Positions 51,240 to 60,576 of a DNA stretch of 64,000 nt are shown here, one piece after another. A program made the position numbers and the translations under genes. How positions within the stretch are numbered: the first letter of the stretch is position 1; each line of letters opens with the position of its first letter. Source of the DNA: Mesonia sediminis (lineage in GTDB: Bacteria > Bacteroidota > Bacteroidia > Flavobacteriales > Flavobacteriaceae); assembly GCF_042684705.1 (NCBI RefSeq), contig NZ_JBHULZ010000041.1, positions 496,001 through 560,000 of the forward strand, written 5' to 3'. Under the pieces are notes generated by a model that saw only the letters and a program-made list of their open reading frames with translations, searched no databases and was not told where the DNA came from.

Positions 51240-51932
51240 ATGATGGGATATTATGTAATTGCTGGTTTAATTATGCTTGTAAGCTGGTATGTAAGTAATA
51301 AATTAAAAACTAAATTTAAAAAATACAGCAAAACGCGTTTGCAAAACGGTATGAGCGGAGCAGAAATAGCGCGTAAAATGCTAGAGGATAATGGGATTTA
51401 TGATGTCAAAGTAATTTCAACCCCAGGGCAATTGACAGATCATTACAATCCTAAAGACAAAACCGTTAATCTAAGTGAGGCGGTGTATAATCAACGAAAT
51501 GCTGCTGCGGCAGCCGTGGCGGCCCATGAATGCGGGCACGCCGTACAACACGCGACGGCTTATAGCTGGTTAACAATGAGAAGCCAATTGGTGCCTATAG
51601 TAAGTGTGGCTGCAAATTATAGTCAATGGGTGATAATGGGAGGTCTTATATTAATGTCTGCTGTTTCATTGGGAGTGGGTAAAACTGTATTATTGGCCGG
51701 AATTATTATGTTTGGTTTGGGTACACTCTTTAGTTTTATTACTCTTCCTGTAGAATATGATGCTAGTAATCGTGCGCTAGCTTGGCTTGAAGAGAAACAA
51801 ATTGTTACCCCTACAGAATATGATGATTCTAAAGATGCGCTTAAATGGGCCGCTAGAACATATGTGGTAGCTGCTGTAGGTTCATTAGCTACGTTATTGT
51901 ATTTTGTAAGTGTTTATCTGAGTAGAGATTAA
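51240..51932 (+). CDS. Membrane-bound neutral zinc metallopeptidase (YugP type)
   Basis: The 230-residue protein begins with a membrane helix (about 4-20), then a peptidase domain with the zinc motif AAHECGH (His96, Glu97, His100) followed by AVQHATAYSW. Two further helices (about 115-140 and 142-165) and a C-terminal helix follow. The downstream Asp/Glu ligand region is PVEYDASNRALAWL. It belongs to the small integral-membrane zinc peptidase family found in many bacteria; the substrate is unknown. It is monocistronic with its own promoter and ends at a strong bidirectional terminator. Confidence 0.92.
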   Translation: MMGYYVIAGLIMLVSWYVSNKLKTKFKKYSKTRLQNGMSGAEIARKMLEDNGIYDVKVISTPGQLTDHYNPKDKTVNLSEAVYNQRNAAAAAVAAHECGHAVQHATAYSWLTMRSQLVPIVSVAANYSQWVIMGGLILMSAVSLGVGKTVLLAGIIMFGLGTLFSFITLPVEYDASNRALAWLEEKQIVTPTEYDDSKDALKWAARTYVVAAVGSLATLLYFVSVYLSRD

Positions 51933-51945
51933 AAGGATAATTAAT

Positions 51946-51986
51946 AAAAAAAGCCGACTTACCCGGTGGTAAGTCGGCTTTTTTTT
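51946..51986. terminator. Strong bidirectional terminator
   Basis: AAGCCGACTTACC pairs perfectly with GGTAAGTCGGCTT, with T runs on both strands. It lies between the convergent zinc peptidase gene and saccharopine dehydrogenase-family gene. Confidence 0.95.
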
Positions 51987-53355
51987 ATCCTACTACATTA
52001 TCAATGTTGTAGCCTAGATACGGAACTTCCTTTTCTTTAAATACAATCCCAAAGTCTTCTAGCTCTTTTAAAATGGGTTCATACACCTCCTGACTTATAG
52101 GGCGTAAAACACCTGGGGTTTTAATTTCTTTATTAAGTATTTTTAAAGTGGCAATACCCACCGGTAAGCCAACCGTTTTAGCCATCGCGGTGAAAGTCTG
52201 ATCTTCGCCAATATGCACCATAGTAGAGTCAATTTGTTTTTTCTCCCCGTTTAGTTCATAACCAAATTTATGGTACATAACAATCATGTCCTTATCATCT
52301 GGAGCCAAAGTCCATTTCTCTTCTAAGATTTTTTGAAGCGCTTGTGCAGGCGTCGCATCTTTTATACCTATGGTTTTATTTTTATTAAATAAATCAAGTT
52401 CAAGTAACTTTTCCCACATCAAATCATCTTGATCAATCTTTAAAGAATGACGCATTTTCAATTCTACCGAGTCTGTAGGAGAATATGGTAAGAATGCATT
52501 TATAAAATCGCGGTAGCTCATATGCTCCGAATTTTGCATAGTATAGGTATCATCAGTCATTCCAAGTTGAACAAACATATTCCAAGCTTTACTAAAGCCT
52601 ACTCGGCGTAGCGTTCCGCGGTAAAGGGTTTTAATATTCTCAAGTCCGTAAACCTTTTGGTAAGCTAGCGAGTTGCGATTGGCTAAACCTTCGAATTTAC
52701 CATAGCCTTCCACTTCAAGAAATTCGGTTCTTCTAAAAAGGCGGTGGTAGGGAATGTATTTGTATTGGCCTTCTTGAATAAATTCAGCAGCGCCACCTTG
52801 GCCAGCCACCACTACATTTCTAGGATTCCAAGTAAATTTATAATGCCAAAGATTATTATCGCTTTCGGGAGCAACTAAGCCTCCTGTAAACGATTCGAAT
52901 AAGAGCATCTTGCCGCCAGACTGGCGAATGCGATCAATCACCTGCATAGCGCTCATATGATCAATTCCAGGGTCAACACCTATTTCATTCATGAAAATAA
53001 GCCCTTTGCTTTTTACTTGTTCGCTTAGAGCTTCCATCTCCTTACTCACATAAGAGGCAGTTACTAGATTTTTTTCTAAGCTAATACAGTCTTTAGCAAC
53101 CTCGATGTGAAAGCGAGCGGGAAGCATAGAAATCACAATGTCGGCTTCGCTTATAGCGGATTTTCGATCATTCTCATTAAAAATATCTAATTTTAAGGCT
53201 TGAGAATTCTTATGGTTGCCAGCCAGCTTTTGGGCTTGTTCTAGGTTCAAGTCTGCGATTATTAACCTTAAATTTTCTTGGTCTGATTTGTTTTGTAAAT
53301 ATTGTATAAGGGCCGAAGTAGATTTTCCGGCACCAATAATAAGAATACTTCTCAT
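51985..53355 (-). CDS. Saccharopine dehydrogenase-family oxidoreductase
   Basis: The 456-residue protein has an N-terminal Rossmann fold (ILIIGAGKSTSALIQYLQ) and a segment DIVISMLPARFHIEVAK. The saccharopine reductase C-terminal domain includes NEIGVDPGIDHMSAMQVI, FTGGLVAPESDNNLW and YKFTWNPRNVVVAGQGGAA. The family covers saccharopine reductase (lysine metabolism) and carboxynorspermidine/homospermidine synthases. Here the conserved segments fit the saccharopine type best, but no other lysine genes are nearby. It is monocistronic, convergent with the zinc peptidase gene and divergent from the DUF423 gene. Confidence 0.88.
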   Translation of the reverse strand: MRSILIIGAGKSTSALIQYLQNKSDQENLRLIIADLNLEQAQKLAGNHKNSQALKLDIFNENDRKSAISEADIVISMLPARFHIEVAKDCISLEKNLVTASYVSKEMEALSEQVKSKGLIFMNEIGVDPGIDHMSAMQVIDRIRQSGGKMLLFESFTGGLVAPESDNNLWHYKFTWNPRNVVVAGQGGAAEFIQEGQYKYIPYHRLFRRTEFLEVEGYGKFEGLANRNSLAYQKVYGLENIKTLYRGTLRRVGFSKAWNMFVQLGMTDDTYTMQNSEHMSYRDFINAFLPYSPTDSVELKMRHSLKIDQDDLMWEKLLELDLFNKNKTIGIKDATPAQALQKILEEKWTLAPDDKDMIVMYHKFGYELNGEKKQIDSTMVHIGEDQTFTAMAKTVGLPVGIATLKILNKEIKTPGVLRPISQEVYEPILKELEDFGIVFKEKEVPYLGYNIDNVVG

Positions 53356-53425
53356 AAGTTAAACTAAGTTGATTAAATTTGTGTTTCGTTTCCGAAAGTA
53401 ATAAAATTTAATTCGGCTTAAAAAT

Positions 53426-53815
53426 ATGCAAAAGAAATTATTGATTTTGGGTGCCGTACTAGGTCTATTGGGCGTAATTTTAGGCGCTTTTGCTAGTCAC
53501 GGTTTAGAAAAATTATTGACTAGTGAACAGCTTGAAACCTTTCAAGTAGGGGTGCGTTACCAGTTTTACCATGCCTTTTTAGCGTTAATTCTGGGGAGCA
53601 CAACATTTATATCTAATAAAGCAAAAAATATTTTGTTTGTGCTCTTGCTCTCTGGTGTGACATTATTTTCAGGGTCAATTTATGGGTTGGCAACCAACTC
53701 TTTAACCGGCTTTGATTTTACCAAAATTGCGCTGCTAACGCCAACAGGAGGCTTACTTCTGATTAGCGCTTGGGTGCTTATTTTATTTCAGGTGCTTAAA
53801 ATGAAAACTAAATAA
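53426..53815 (+). CDS. DUF423 small membrane protein (YgdD type)
   Basis: The 129-residue protein has four hydrophobic helices and the DUF423 signatures GAVLGLLGVILGAFASHGLE, FQVGVRYQFYHAFLAL and LLTPTGGLLLISAWVLIL. Function is unknown. It is followed 71 bp later by pckA, which has its own promoter, so cotranscription is not needed. The start codon is the first ATG and fits the family N-terminus. Confidence 0.92.
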   Translation: MQKKLLILGAVLGLLGVILGAFASHGLEKLLTSEQLETFQVGVRYQFYHAFLALILGSTTFISNKAKNILFVLLLSGVTLFSGSIYGLATNSLTGFDFTKIALLTPTGGLLLISAWVLILFQVLKMKTK

Positions 53816-53829
53816 AAGAAAGCTAATTC

Positions 53830-53859
53830 TTTATATGTTAGTGAATATTGTTATTTTTG
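53830..53859 (+). promoter_or_regulatory. Promoter of pckA
   Basis: TTT at 53830-53832, a 19-bp spacer and TATTTTTG at 53852-53859 form a Bacteroidota-type promoter. Transcription would begin near 53866. This excludes the upstream TTG at 53848 as a start and supports the ATG at 53887. Confidence 0.5.
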
Positions 53860-53886
53860 TTCAAAGAACACAACTCAAAATTTTTT

Positions 53887-55482
53887 ATGGTGGACAATAA
53901 TAAAACCACGCAAGAATTTTCGCTAGAAAATTACGGTATAAAAGACGCAAAAATCAATTATCAACTTTCTTCTGAAGAACTTCACGAAATCACTGTGCAA
54001 AAAGGCCAAGGTGTAACGGTTAACTCTGGTGCTCTGGCCGTAAATACGGGAGAGTTTACAGGAAGATCGCCCAAAGATCGATTTATTGTAAAAGATGATG
54101 TAACACAAGATGAGGTATGGTGGGGAGATGTAAATATACCTTTTGACCCAGCTAAATTTGATGCCCTTTATGCAAAGGTTGTAGATTACCTATCGGGTAA
54201 AGAAGTTTTTGTAAGAGATGCATATGCTTGTGCAGATAAATCATATCAATTAAACATTCGCGTTATCAATGAGTTGCCTTGGAGCAATATGTTTGCGCAT
54301 AATATGTTTTTAAGACCAACCGAAGAAGAATTAAAAGATTTTTCTCCAGAATGGACGGTGGTAAACGCACCTAACTTTATGGCCGATCCAGAAATAGACG
54401 GTACAAGACAGCATAATTTTGCTATCTTAAACTTTAAAAAGAAGATTGCGCTTATCGGTGGTACTGGTTACACAGGTGAGATCAAAAAAGGTATTTTTTC
54501 TGCTTTAAACTTTATTTTACCCGTGAATAAAAACACCCTACCTATGCATTGTTCTGCTAACGTAGGCGAGGCAGGTGATACGGCAATATTTTTCGGCTTG
54601 TCGGGTACGGGTAAAACTACCTTGTCGGCCGATCCAGAGCGTAAACTTATAGGTGATGATGAGCACGGATGGACAGCCGAAAACAAGATCTTTAATTTTG
54701 AGGGAGGTTGCTATGCTAAAGTAATAAACCTTTCTTCAGAAAAAGAACCAGACATCTATGGAGCTATTAAACCTGGAGCCATTCTTGAGAACGTAATCAT
54801 AAAAGATGGAGAGGTAGATTTTGATGATACTAGTATTACTCAAAACACTAGAGTAAGCTACCCTATTTATCACATTAACAACATTAAAGAGCCTTCGGTA
54901 GGTGAAAACCCGAAAAATATTTTCTTTTTAACTGCAGATGCTTTTGGAGTATTGCCTCCTATCAGTAAGCTTACACCAGGGCAGGCAGCTTACCATTTTA
55001 TAAGTGGTTACACTGCAAAAGTGGCAGGAACAGAAGCGGGTATTACAGAGCCTGTACCTAGTTTTTCTGCTTGTTTTGGAGCGCCATTTATGCCACTACA
55101 TCCAACGCGTTATGCAGAAATGCTAAGCCATAAAATGCAAGAGGCAAATGTAAATGTTTGGTTGATTAATACGGGGTGGACAGGTGGCCCTTACGGAATC
55201 GGTTCTAGGATGAAATTAAAATACACGCGTGAAATGATTTCTTCTGCTTTAGAAGGTTTACTATCTGATGTAGAGTATCAAGAGCATCCTATATTTGGTC
55301 TACAAATGCCAAAAACTTGCCCTAATGTACCCAATGAGGTGCTTAATCCAAGAGATACTTGGAAAGATAAAGAGGCTTATGATGTTAAAGCCAAAGAATT
55401 AGCTTTATTCTTTAAAAATAACTTTAAGAAGTTTGAAGAATACGCCAATGAAGAAATTATGAATGGCGGACCCAAGGCATAA
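53887..55482 (+). CDS. pckA: ATP-dependent phosphoenolpyruvate carboxykinase
   Basis: The ATG at 53887 gives 531 residues. The enzyme converts oxaloacetate to PEP with ATP, opening gluconeogenesis. Motifs: VNTGEFTGRSPKDRFIV near the N-terminus, PMHCSANVG, the P-loop GLSGTGKTTLSADP (about 236-249), DDEHGW and EGGCYAK with metal ligands, TRVSYPI and NTGWTGGPYGIGSRMK. It has its own promoter and a strong terminator. Gluconeogenesis is consistent with growth on peptides, which the DPP-IV/POT cluster also suggests. Confidence 0.97.
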   Translation: MVDNNKTTQEFSLENYGIKDAKINYQLSSEELHEITVQKGQGVTVNSGALAVNTGEFTGRSPKDRFIVKDDVTQDEVWWGDVNIPFDPAKFDALYAKVVDYLSGKEVFVRDAYACADKSYQLNIRVINELPWSNMFAHNMFLRPTEEELKDFSPEWTVVNAPNFMADPEIDGTRQHNFAILNFKKKIALIGGTGYTGEIKKGIFSALNFILPVNKNTLPMHCSANVGEAGDTAIFFGLSGTGKTTLSADPERKLIGDDEHGWTAENKIFNFEGGCYAKVINLSSEKEPDIYGAIKPGAILENVIIKDGEVDFDDTSITQNTRVSYPIYHINNIKEPSVGENPKNIFFLTADAFGVLPPISKLTPGQAAYHFISGYTAKVAGTEAGITEPVPSFSACFGAPFMPLHPTRYAEMLSHKMQEANVNVWLINTGWTGGPYGIGSRMKLKYTREMISSALEGLLSDVEYQEHPIFGLQMPKTCPNVPNEVLNPRDTWKDKEAYDVKAKELALFFKNNFKKFEEYANEEIMNGGPKA

Positions 55483-55501
55483 ACTTTAAATGTATTATTA
55501 C

Positions 55502-55534
55502 AAAAAAGAGGCGGTTTTAAACCGCCTCTTTTTT
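55502..55534. terminator. Bidirectional terminator between pckA and hemD
   Basis: AAAAAAGAGGCGG pairs with CCGCCTCTTTTTT around TTTTAAA. It serves both convergent genes. Confidence 0.92.
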
Positions 55535-55557
55535 GTAATAATAATAAAAACTTGAAA

Positions 55558-56304
55558 CTATTTTTTGTTATGCTCTTTAATATATTTTTCTAAAGCCATT
55601 GTCATTGATGGAGTCTCTGGAGTTGGAGCTTTGATATTTACCTCCAAACCATGTTCTTTGGCAGCCTTAATTGTTGAATTCCCAAAGACAGCGACACGCG
55701 TATTATTTTGTTTAAAGTCTGGGAAATTCTCGAAAAGTGATTTAATACCACTCGGACTAAAAAATACCAATACATCATAAAAAACTTTTTCTAAATGAGA
55801 AAGATCGCTAACAACAGTTTTATAAAATATACCTCGTTTCCAGTTTACTTTTATCTTATCTAGTTCTTTTGGAATAAGTGGTTTAAGCATGTCTGAAGAA
55901 GGGAGTAAAAACTTTTCGGTTTTGTACTTTTTAATTAAAGGTATAAGCTCAGGAAAAGTACGCTTACCCACGTAAATCTTTCTCTTGCGGTATACTACGT
56001 ATTTTTGTAAATAATAGGCAACAGCTTCACTCTGGCAAAAATATTTCATAGTGTCAGGTACCTCATAGCGCATCTCTTTGGCAATTCTAAAGAAATGGTC
56101 TACTGCATTTCTACTTGTTAGAATTATAGCCGTGAATTGACTCAGATCTATCTTTTGCTGCCTAACATCTTTTGAGGTTACCCCTTCTACGTGTATAAAA
56201 GGAATAAAATCAATTTTCACCTTTTGTCTCTCCTCCAACTCTGTATAGGGAGAGTTCTCCATCTTTGGTTCTGGCTGAGAAATTAGAATTGTTTTTACTT
56301 TCAT
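55558..56304 (-). CDS. hemD: Uroporphyrinogen-III synthase
   Basis: The 248-residue enzyme closes and inverts the tetrapyrrole ring in heme synthesis. The family is poorly conserved. Recognisable parts are KTILISQPEP, IPFIHVEGV, FTAIILTSRNAVDHFFRIA, FLLPSSDML, DVLVFFSPSGIKSLFENFP and VAVFGNSTIKAAKEHGLEV. It is followed on the same strand by no heme gene. The DUF4271 gene lies 28 bp upstream and is probably cotranscribed, an arrangement common in flavobacteria. Confidence 0.88.
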   Translation of the reverse strand: MKVKTILISQPEPKMENSPYTELEERQKVKIDFIPFIHVEGVTSKDVRQQKIDLSQFTAIILTSRNAVDHFFRIAKEMRYEVPDTMKYFCQSEAVAYYLQKYVVYRKRKIYVGKRTFPELIPLIKKYKTEKFLLPSSDMLKPLIPKELDKIKVNWKRGIFYKTVVSDLSHLEKVFYDVLVFFSPSGIKSLFENFPDFKQNNTRVAVFGNSTIKAAKEHGLEVNIKAPTPETPSMTMALEKYIKEHNKK

Positions 56305-56332
56305 CGATAAGCTGTTTGTTAAATGCTGTTTT

Positions 56333-56995
56333 TTATGTAATCACTTTATATAAAATAATATAGGGAGCGATTTCAAGGCTGCAAAGGTACAAAATAAAAT
56401 AATACCAATACAATATAAGCGACTTTTGCTGTTTTATGTAATAAACAATCAAGCCACCTGTTTGCAGAAGAACCATCATTCCAATGCAGATTAAACTGAT
56501 TAATCTATGGAAGTTTAGCGTATAAATTAATAAAAATAATAAGGGTATGAAGTATAAACTAAAAAGGTTGCGATAAGTGATTTTATAAAAAATATAATTA
56601 TCGATTAAGGGTTCGATTTTAAATACTACGGCCGTTATTTTCTCAACCAAATATTTTAAAATACTTAGCGCAGCAAAAATCACAAGAATTTGAAGGTATA
56701 AATTAAAATTGTATGTTGTAGAAAGTAAATCGGTTGCTTTGAATAAAACAAATAAACCTAAACTGGCAATTAGTTGATGAGCTAAAAACAAAAGCAGACT
56801 AAACAGGCTTACAACATTTGGGCTTTTTTTGTATTGTGTGAAATAAACATTTGAACGATACAACTCCTTAAATTGAATAAACCGATTTCCAAAGGCACGA
56901 GCCGTACCGGCTATAAGAGCCATAGCTATAAGTAGAACAATAATAATCCAATCTTGCGGTATTAAATTTCTAAGGCTGATATCCAAGCTACACAA
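56333..56995 (-). CDS. DUF4271 membrane protein
   Basis: The product of about 220 residues has some seven hydrophobic helices with the DUF4271 pattern (QDWIIIVLLIAMALIAGTAR, then FGNRFIQFKELYRS). Function is unknown. No ATG is present near the expected start: the frame opens at a TTG (56995), with a second TTG at 56986, so the exact N-terminus is uncertain. It precedes hemD with a 28-bp gap, the usual flavobacterial arrangement, and is divergent from the mannosyltransferase gene. Confidence 0.82.
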   Translation of the reverse strand: MCSLDISLRNLIPQDWIIIVLLIAMALIAGTARAFGNRFIQFKELYRSNVYFTQYKKSPNVVSLFSLLLFLAHQLIASLGLFVLFKATDLLSTTYNFNLYLQILVIFAALSILKYLVEKITAVVFKIEPLIDNYIFYKITYRNLFSLYFIPLLFLLIYTLNFHRLISLICIGMMVLLQTGGLIVYYIKQQKSLILYWYYFILYLCSLEIAPYIILYKVIT

Positions 56996-57057
56996 TTTAT
57001 TTGCAAATTTAAGACTAAATTGACGGATAGGGCTTAATATTTCATCCTAAAAATAAG

Positions 57058-57065
57058 TACATTTG
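57058..57065 (+). promoter_or_regulatory. -7 element of the mannosyltransferase-dihydroorotase operon
   Basis: TACATTTG at 57058-57065 is a perfect TAnnTTTG. No well-spaced TTTG is visible upstream. The ATG at 57078 would have only about a 7-nt leader. The alternative TTG start at 57063 lies inside this element and is rejected. Confidence 0.45.
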
Positions 57066-57077
57066 TCACCAAAAAAT

Positions 57078-57806
57078 ATGTCCAATCGCTTAGTCATCAT
57101 ACCTACCTATAACGAGGCCGAGAATATTGGGCATATTCTGGATGCTATTTTGCGCCTTCCGCTTAGCTTTGACGTTTTGGTGGTAGACGATAATTCGCCA
57201 GATGGTACTGCAACCTTGGTAGAAGAGAAAAAGCAACTGTACAAAGATTGCATTCATTTGCTTTCTAGGTCAAATAAATCAGGATTGGGTACGGCCTATA
57301 TTGCCGGATTTAAGTGGGCTCTAGCGCGAAGTTATACTCATATTTTTGAAATGGATGCCGATTTTTCTCACAACCCAAAAGATTTAGTACGTTTGTTTAA
57401 TGCTTGCGAAGAAAATGACGCTCAAGTGAGCATAGGTTCGCGTTATGTTACTGGGGTTAATGTTGTTAACTGGCCTATGAAACGTATACTGTTGTCATAT
57501 ACGGCCTCTAAATACGTTAAGTTCATAACCGGTATGCCCATCCACGATACTACGGCTGGTTTTGTCTGCTATAAGCGAGAAGTATTAACAGGTATTAATT
57601 TAGATAAAATACAATTTATAGGCTATGCTTTTCAAATTGAAATGAAATTTAAAGCATATTTGAAGAAATTTAAGATTGTAGAAGTTCCAGTTATTTTTAC
57701 AGACAGAGAAAGAGGAAAGTCAAAAATGAACGGGCGCATAATTTCGGAAGCGATTTTTGGCGTTTTAAAAATGAAATTTAAGAGTTTATTTGGTAAAGAA
57801 TTATGA
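57078..57806 (+). CDS. Polyprenol-phosphate mannosyltransferase (GT2, DPM1-like)
   Basis: From the ATG at 57078 the product is 242 residues with no C-terminal membrane helices, i.e. the soluble DPM1 type. Motifs: LVIIPTYNEAENIGHIL, VLVVDDNSPDGTA, GLGTAYIAGFKWAL, IFEMDADFSHNP (DxD-like metal site) and GSRYVTGVNVVNWP. It would move mannose (or another sugar) from a GDP-sugar to a polyprenyl phosphate, feeding protein or envelope glycosylation. It overlaps the dihydroorotase gene by 4 bp (ATGA). Confidence 0.92.
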   Translation: MSNRLVIIPTYNEAENIGHILDAILRLPLSFDVLVVDDNSPDGTATLVEEKKQLYKDCIHLLSRSNKSGLGTAYIAGFKWALARSYTHIFEMDADFSHNPKDLVRLFNACEENDAQVSIGSRYVTGVNVVNWPMKRILLSYTASKYVKFITGMPIHDTTAGFVCYKREVLTGINLDKIQFIGYAFQIEMKFKAYLKKFKIVEVPVIFTDRERGKSKMNGRIISEAIFGVLKMKFKSLFGKEL

Positions 57807-59146
57807 AAAAGATATTGATTAAAAATGCTAAAATTGTAAACGAGGGCAAGGTTGAAGAAGGTGAGGTTTACATTGAAAATGATACCATTGTTGAGGTGGC
57901 GTCAATCATCAGTGTTAAATCGCAAGATGTTCATGTGGTAGATGCCGAAGGGAAATATCTATTACCTGGAGCCATTGATGATCAAGTTCATTTTAGAGAG
58001 CCCGGCTTAACGCATAAAGAAGATATAGAACACGGAAGTAAGGCAGCTGTTGCAGGAGGAATAACTTCGTTCATAGAGATGCCCAACACCCAACCACAAA
58101 CCACTACACATGAGAGGTTTGCAGAAAAGTTTGCTATAGCAGCTAAATCCGCTTACGCCAATTATTCTTTTATGTTTGGCGGTACCAACGATAACTTAGA
58201 GGAAATCAAAAAAATTGATCCAAAAACCACCCCAGCGCTAAAGTTATTTTTGGGTTCTTCTACTGGTAATATGTTGGTAGATAATGAAGAAGTCTTAAAA
58301 GAAATTTTTACGCAATCTCCTGTTTTGATTTGCGTACATTGTGAAGATGAAACTACCATAAAAGATAATTTAGAAGAGTATATAAATAAATATGGAGAAG
58401 ATATTCCAGTAGAAAATCATCCCAAGATTAGAAGCGATAAGGCCTGCTACTTATCGTCATCTCGCGCTATTGCTTTAGCCAAAGAAACCGGTGCAAGACT
58501 TCACGTGTTTCATTTGAGTACAGCTAAGGAAATGGAACTTTTTGATGGGAAAAAGCCCTTAAAGGATAAAAAGATAACCGCCGAGGTTTGTATACATCAC
58601 CTTTGGTTTAATGACACCCATTATGCCGATAAAAAAACCTTGATTAAGTGGAACCCTGCCGTTAAAACACAACAAGATCAGGAAGCCTTGTTTAAGGCCT
58701 TATTGCAAGACAAAATAGACGTTATCGCTACAGACCATGCGCCACATACATTAGAAGAGAAAAATAATGTCTACACCAAAGCACCAAGTGGAGGGCCTCT
58801 AGTACAGCATGCTTTACCGGCCATGCTTCAGTTTTATCATCAAGGTAAGATTACCTTGCCTAAAATTGTCGAAAAAATGTGTCATAATCCGGCCATTCTT
58901 TTCCAAATTGAAAGGAGAGGTTTTATCCGTGAAGGCTATAAAGCCGATTTGGTTTTAGTCGATCTAAATGCGCCTTGGACAGTGCAAAAAGAAAATATAT
59001 TATATAAATGCGGGTGGTCGCCATTTGAAAAAACAACTTTTAAGTCACGAATCACACATACTTTTGTAAATGGTGCATTGGTTTACCATAATTTTAAAGT
59101 ATTAGATGTTCGAAATGCACAAGCTTTAAGTTTTCAAAGATCATGA
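57803..59146 (+). CDS. pyrC: Dihydroorotase (class I-like) with altered metal motif
   Basis: The 447-residue amidohydrolase catalyses the third step of pyrimidine synthesis, if active. Family motifs: AIDDQVHFREPGLTHKEDIE, GGITSFIEMPNTQPQTT, LKLFLGSSTGNMLV, LICVHCEDE, RLHVFHLSTAKE and VIATDHAPHTLEEK. In most dihydroorotases the first motif is D-x-HVH; here the first His is Gln (DDQVH), so one zinc ligand is missing. Similar proteins in other Bacteroidota appear to share this. It is coupled to the mannosyltransferase (4-bp overlap) and to the DUF4296 gene (4-bp overlap). Confidence 0.88.
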   Translation: MKKILIKNAKIVNEGKVEEGEVYIENDTIVEVASIISVKSQDVHVVDAEGKYLLPGAIDDQVHFREPGLTHKEDIEHGSKAAVAGGITSFIEMPNTQPQTTTHERFAEKFAIAAKSAYANYSFMFGGTNDNLEEIKKIDPKTTPALKLFLGSSTGNMLVDNEEVLKEIFTQSPVLICVHCEDETTIKDNLEEYINKYGEDIPVENHPKIRSDKACYLSSSRAIALAKETGARLHVFHLSTAKEMELFDGKKPLKDKKITAEVCIHHLWFNDTHYADKKTLIKWNPAVKTQQDQEALFKALLQDKIDVIATDHAPHTLEEKNNVYTKAPSGGPLVQHALPAMLQFYHQGKITLPKIVEKMCHNPAILFQIERRGFIREGYKADLVLVDLNAPWTVQKENILYKCGWSPFEKTTFKSRITHTFVNGALVYHNFKVLDVRNAQALSFQRS

Positions 59147-59529
59147 AACATCTAGTTGCACTTTTTCTAATGGTTTTTTTGGTAATAACTGGTTGTCAGA
59201 ATATCGAAGAGGCACCAAAGCCAGATTCGCTTATAGATGAAGAAACCATGGTAAATTTGTTATTTGATTTGCATTATACAGATGCAATTCAAGGGTATAG
59301 CGGCACCAAGTTTATGCAACGGGACGTAAAGGTGAATAAGTTAATCTTGAAAAAATACAATATAGACAGTCTTACTTTTGTAGAAAACGCGAATTACTAT
59401 TTTGAAGATGCCGAAAGAAACGAACAAATCTATCGAGAAGTTTTAGAGCGTTTAGAAGCTAAAAAGGCGGTTAATGATAGCTTATTGAGAAAAGAAAAAG
59501 AGGTTGAGAAGGCAAATGCCTTGCCCTAA
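59143..59529 (+). CDS. DUF4296 lipoprotein
   Basis: The 128-residue protein has lipobox ITGC (Cys18) followed by a helical domain of the DUF4296 type (LIDEETMVNLLFDLHYTDAI, then YNIDSLTFVENANYYFED). A Glu/Lys-rich C-terminal helix ends the protein. Function is unknown. It is translated from the dihydroorotase transcript through a 4-bp overlap and is convergent with an epimerase gene. Confidence 0.9.
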   Translation: MKHLVALFLMVFLVITGCQNIEEAPKPDSLIDEETMVNLLFDLHYTDAIQGYSGTKFMQRDVKVNKLILKKYNIDSLTFVENANYYFEDAERNEQIYREVLERLEAKKAVNDSLLRKEKEVEKANALP

Positions 59530-59538
59530 TATTCATTA

Positions 59539-60558
59539 CTATTTTTGTTGAAGATAATGCTGGCAAATTCGTTTGATGCTTTGACTCAAATCGGTGAATT
59601 GAAAATCTAAGTGCTTTAATAATTTTTCTGAGCTATATAGCCTCATGGTATCGCTGTTTCGTACAAAAGTTTTACTGATTTGTTGTCGTGTGCCCAATAG
59701 TTTTCTACCTAAAAATTGAATGAGCCACAACAAATATAGTATAGGTTTCTTGGCTTCAAATTTTGGGGCCGGCACCCCCAATTGCTGTGCTGCTTCCGTA
59801 AAAAACTCTTTAAAGCTTAGCGATTGGTTAACAACGATATACGACTCATTTTGTATAGGGCTCTGCATTAGTAAGACCATAATACTACAAAGGTCTTGAA
59901 CGTCGGTAAAACCCGTTTTTTTGTTAATGTAAAACTTTGAACCTTTTGCAATTTTTTGAAATAACCTACCGCTACTTTGTTCATAGAATCCTGCTCCTAG
60001 TATAACTCCAGGATTAACAATTATTACTGGTAACTTTTCTTGAGAAGCTCGCCATACTTCCATTTCGGCACCATACTTAGTGATGCTGTAATTGCTGTAA
60101 ACCTGATTGCTTTCTCTTATAGAGGTTTCAGTGATTGGTATTGTAGGTTTTATCTCTTGCCCTAAAGTGGCAATAGAGCTAACGTGACATAGCTTTTGTA
60201 CCCCTGCTGTAAGCGATAGGTTTACTACGTTAGCCGTACCTTCCACATTAACTTTGTATAATTCCTTAAAGCCACGATTCGATGGTTCGTCGGCTACTAA
60301 ACCTGCGCAATGGAATACCCATTTTACGTTTTGCATAGCCTTTTCTAGTTGAGGGATATCTAGAATAGAAAGTTTAACCCAATGTATCCGTTCTAAAAGC
60401 GAATGAGAAAGTTGATAATAAGAAGCTAATAGCCTTAAGCTGTACTCTTTTTTATAATCTTCTCTATAAATCGCACGTATGTTACTTTCTTGCTTTTCAA
60501 GCAGTTCAGCCAGCAGGTGTGTGCCCACCAAACCTGTTGCTCCCGTCACTAAAATCAT
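59539..60558 (-). CDS. NAD-dependent epimerase/dehydratase-family protein (extended SDR)
   Basis: The 339-residue protein has the nucleotide motif VTGATGLVGTHLLAELLE, the catalytic YSNYSITKYGAE (Tyr-x-x-x-Lys, YSITK) and HCAGLVADEP and NPGVILGAG segments. The C-terminal part is typical of sterol- or sugar-modifying extended SDRs. The substrate is unknown. It is convergent with the DUF4296 gene (9-bp gap, no terminator) and divergent from tyrS. Its usual flavobacterial neighbours are the same genes seen here, which suggests an old, conserved cluster. Confidence 0.88.
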   Translation of the reverse strand: MILVTGATGLVGTHLLAELLEKQESNIRAIYREDYKKEYSLRLLASYYQLSHSLLERIHWVKLSILDIPQLEKAMQNVKWVFHCAGLVADEPSNRGFKELYKVNVEGTANVVNLSLTAGVQKLCHVSSIATLGQEIKPTIPITETSIRESNQVYSNYSITKYGAEMEVWRASQEKLPVIIVNPGVILGAGFYEQSSGRLFQKIAKGSKFYINKKTGFTDVQDLCSIMVLLMQSPIQNESYIVVNQSLSFKEFFTEAAQQLGVPAPKFEAKKPILYLLWLIQFLGRKLLGTRQQISKTFVRNSDTMRLYSSEKLLKHLDFQFTDLSQSIKRICQHYLQQK

Positions 60559-60576
60559 AGTGTAAATATAGGAATT

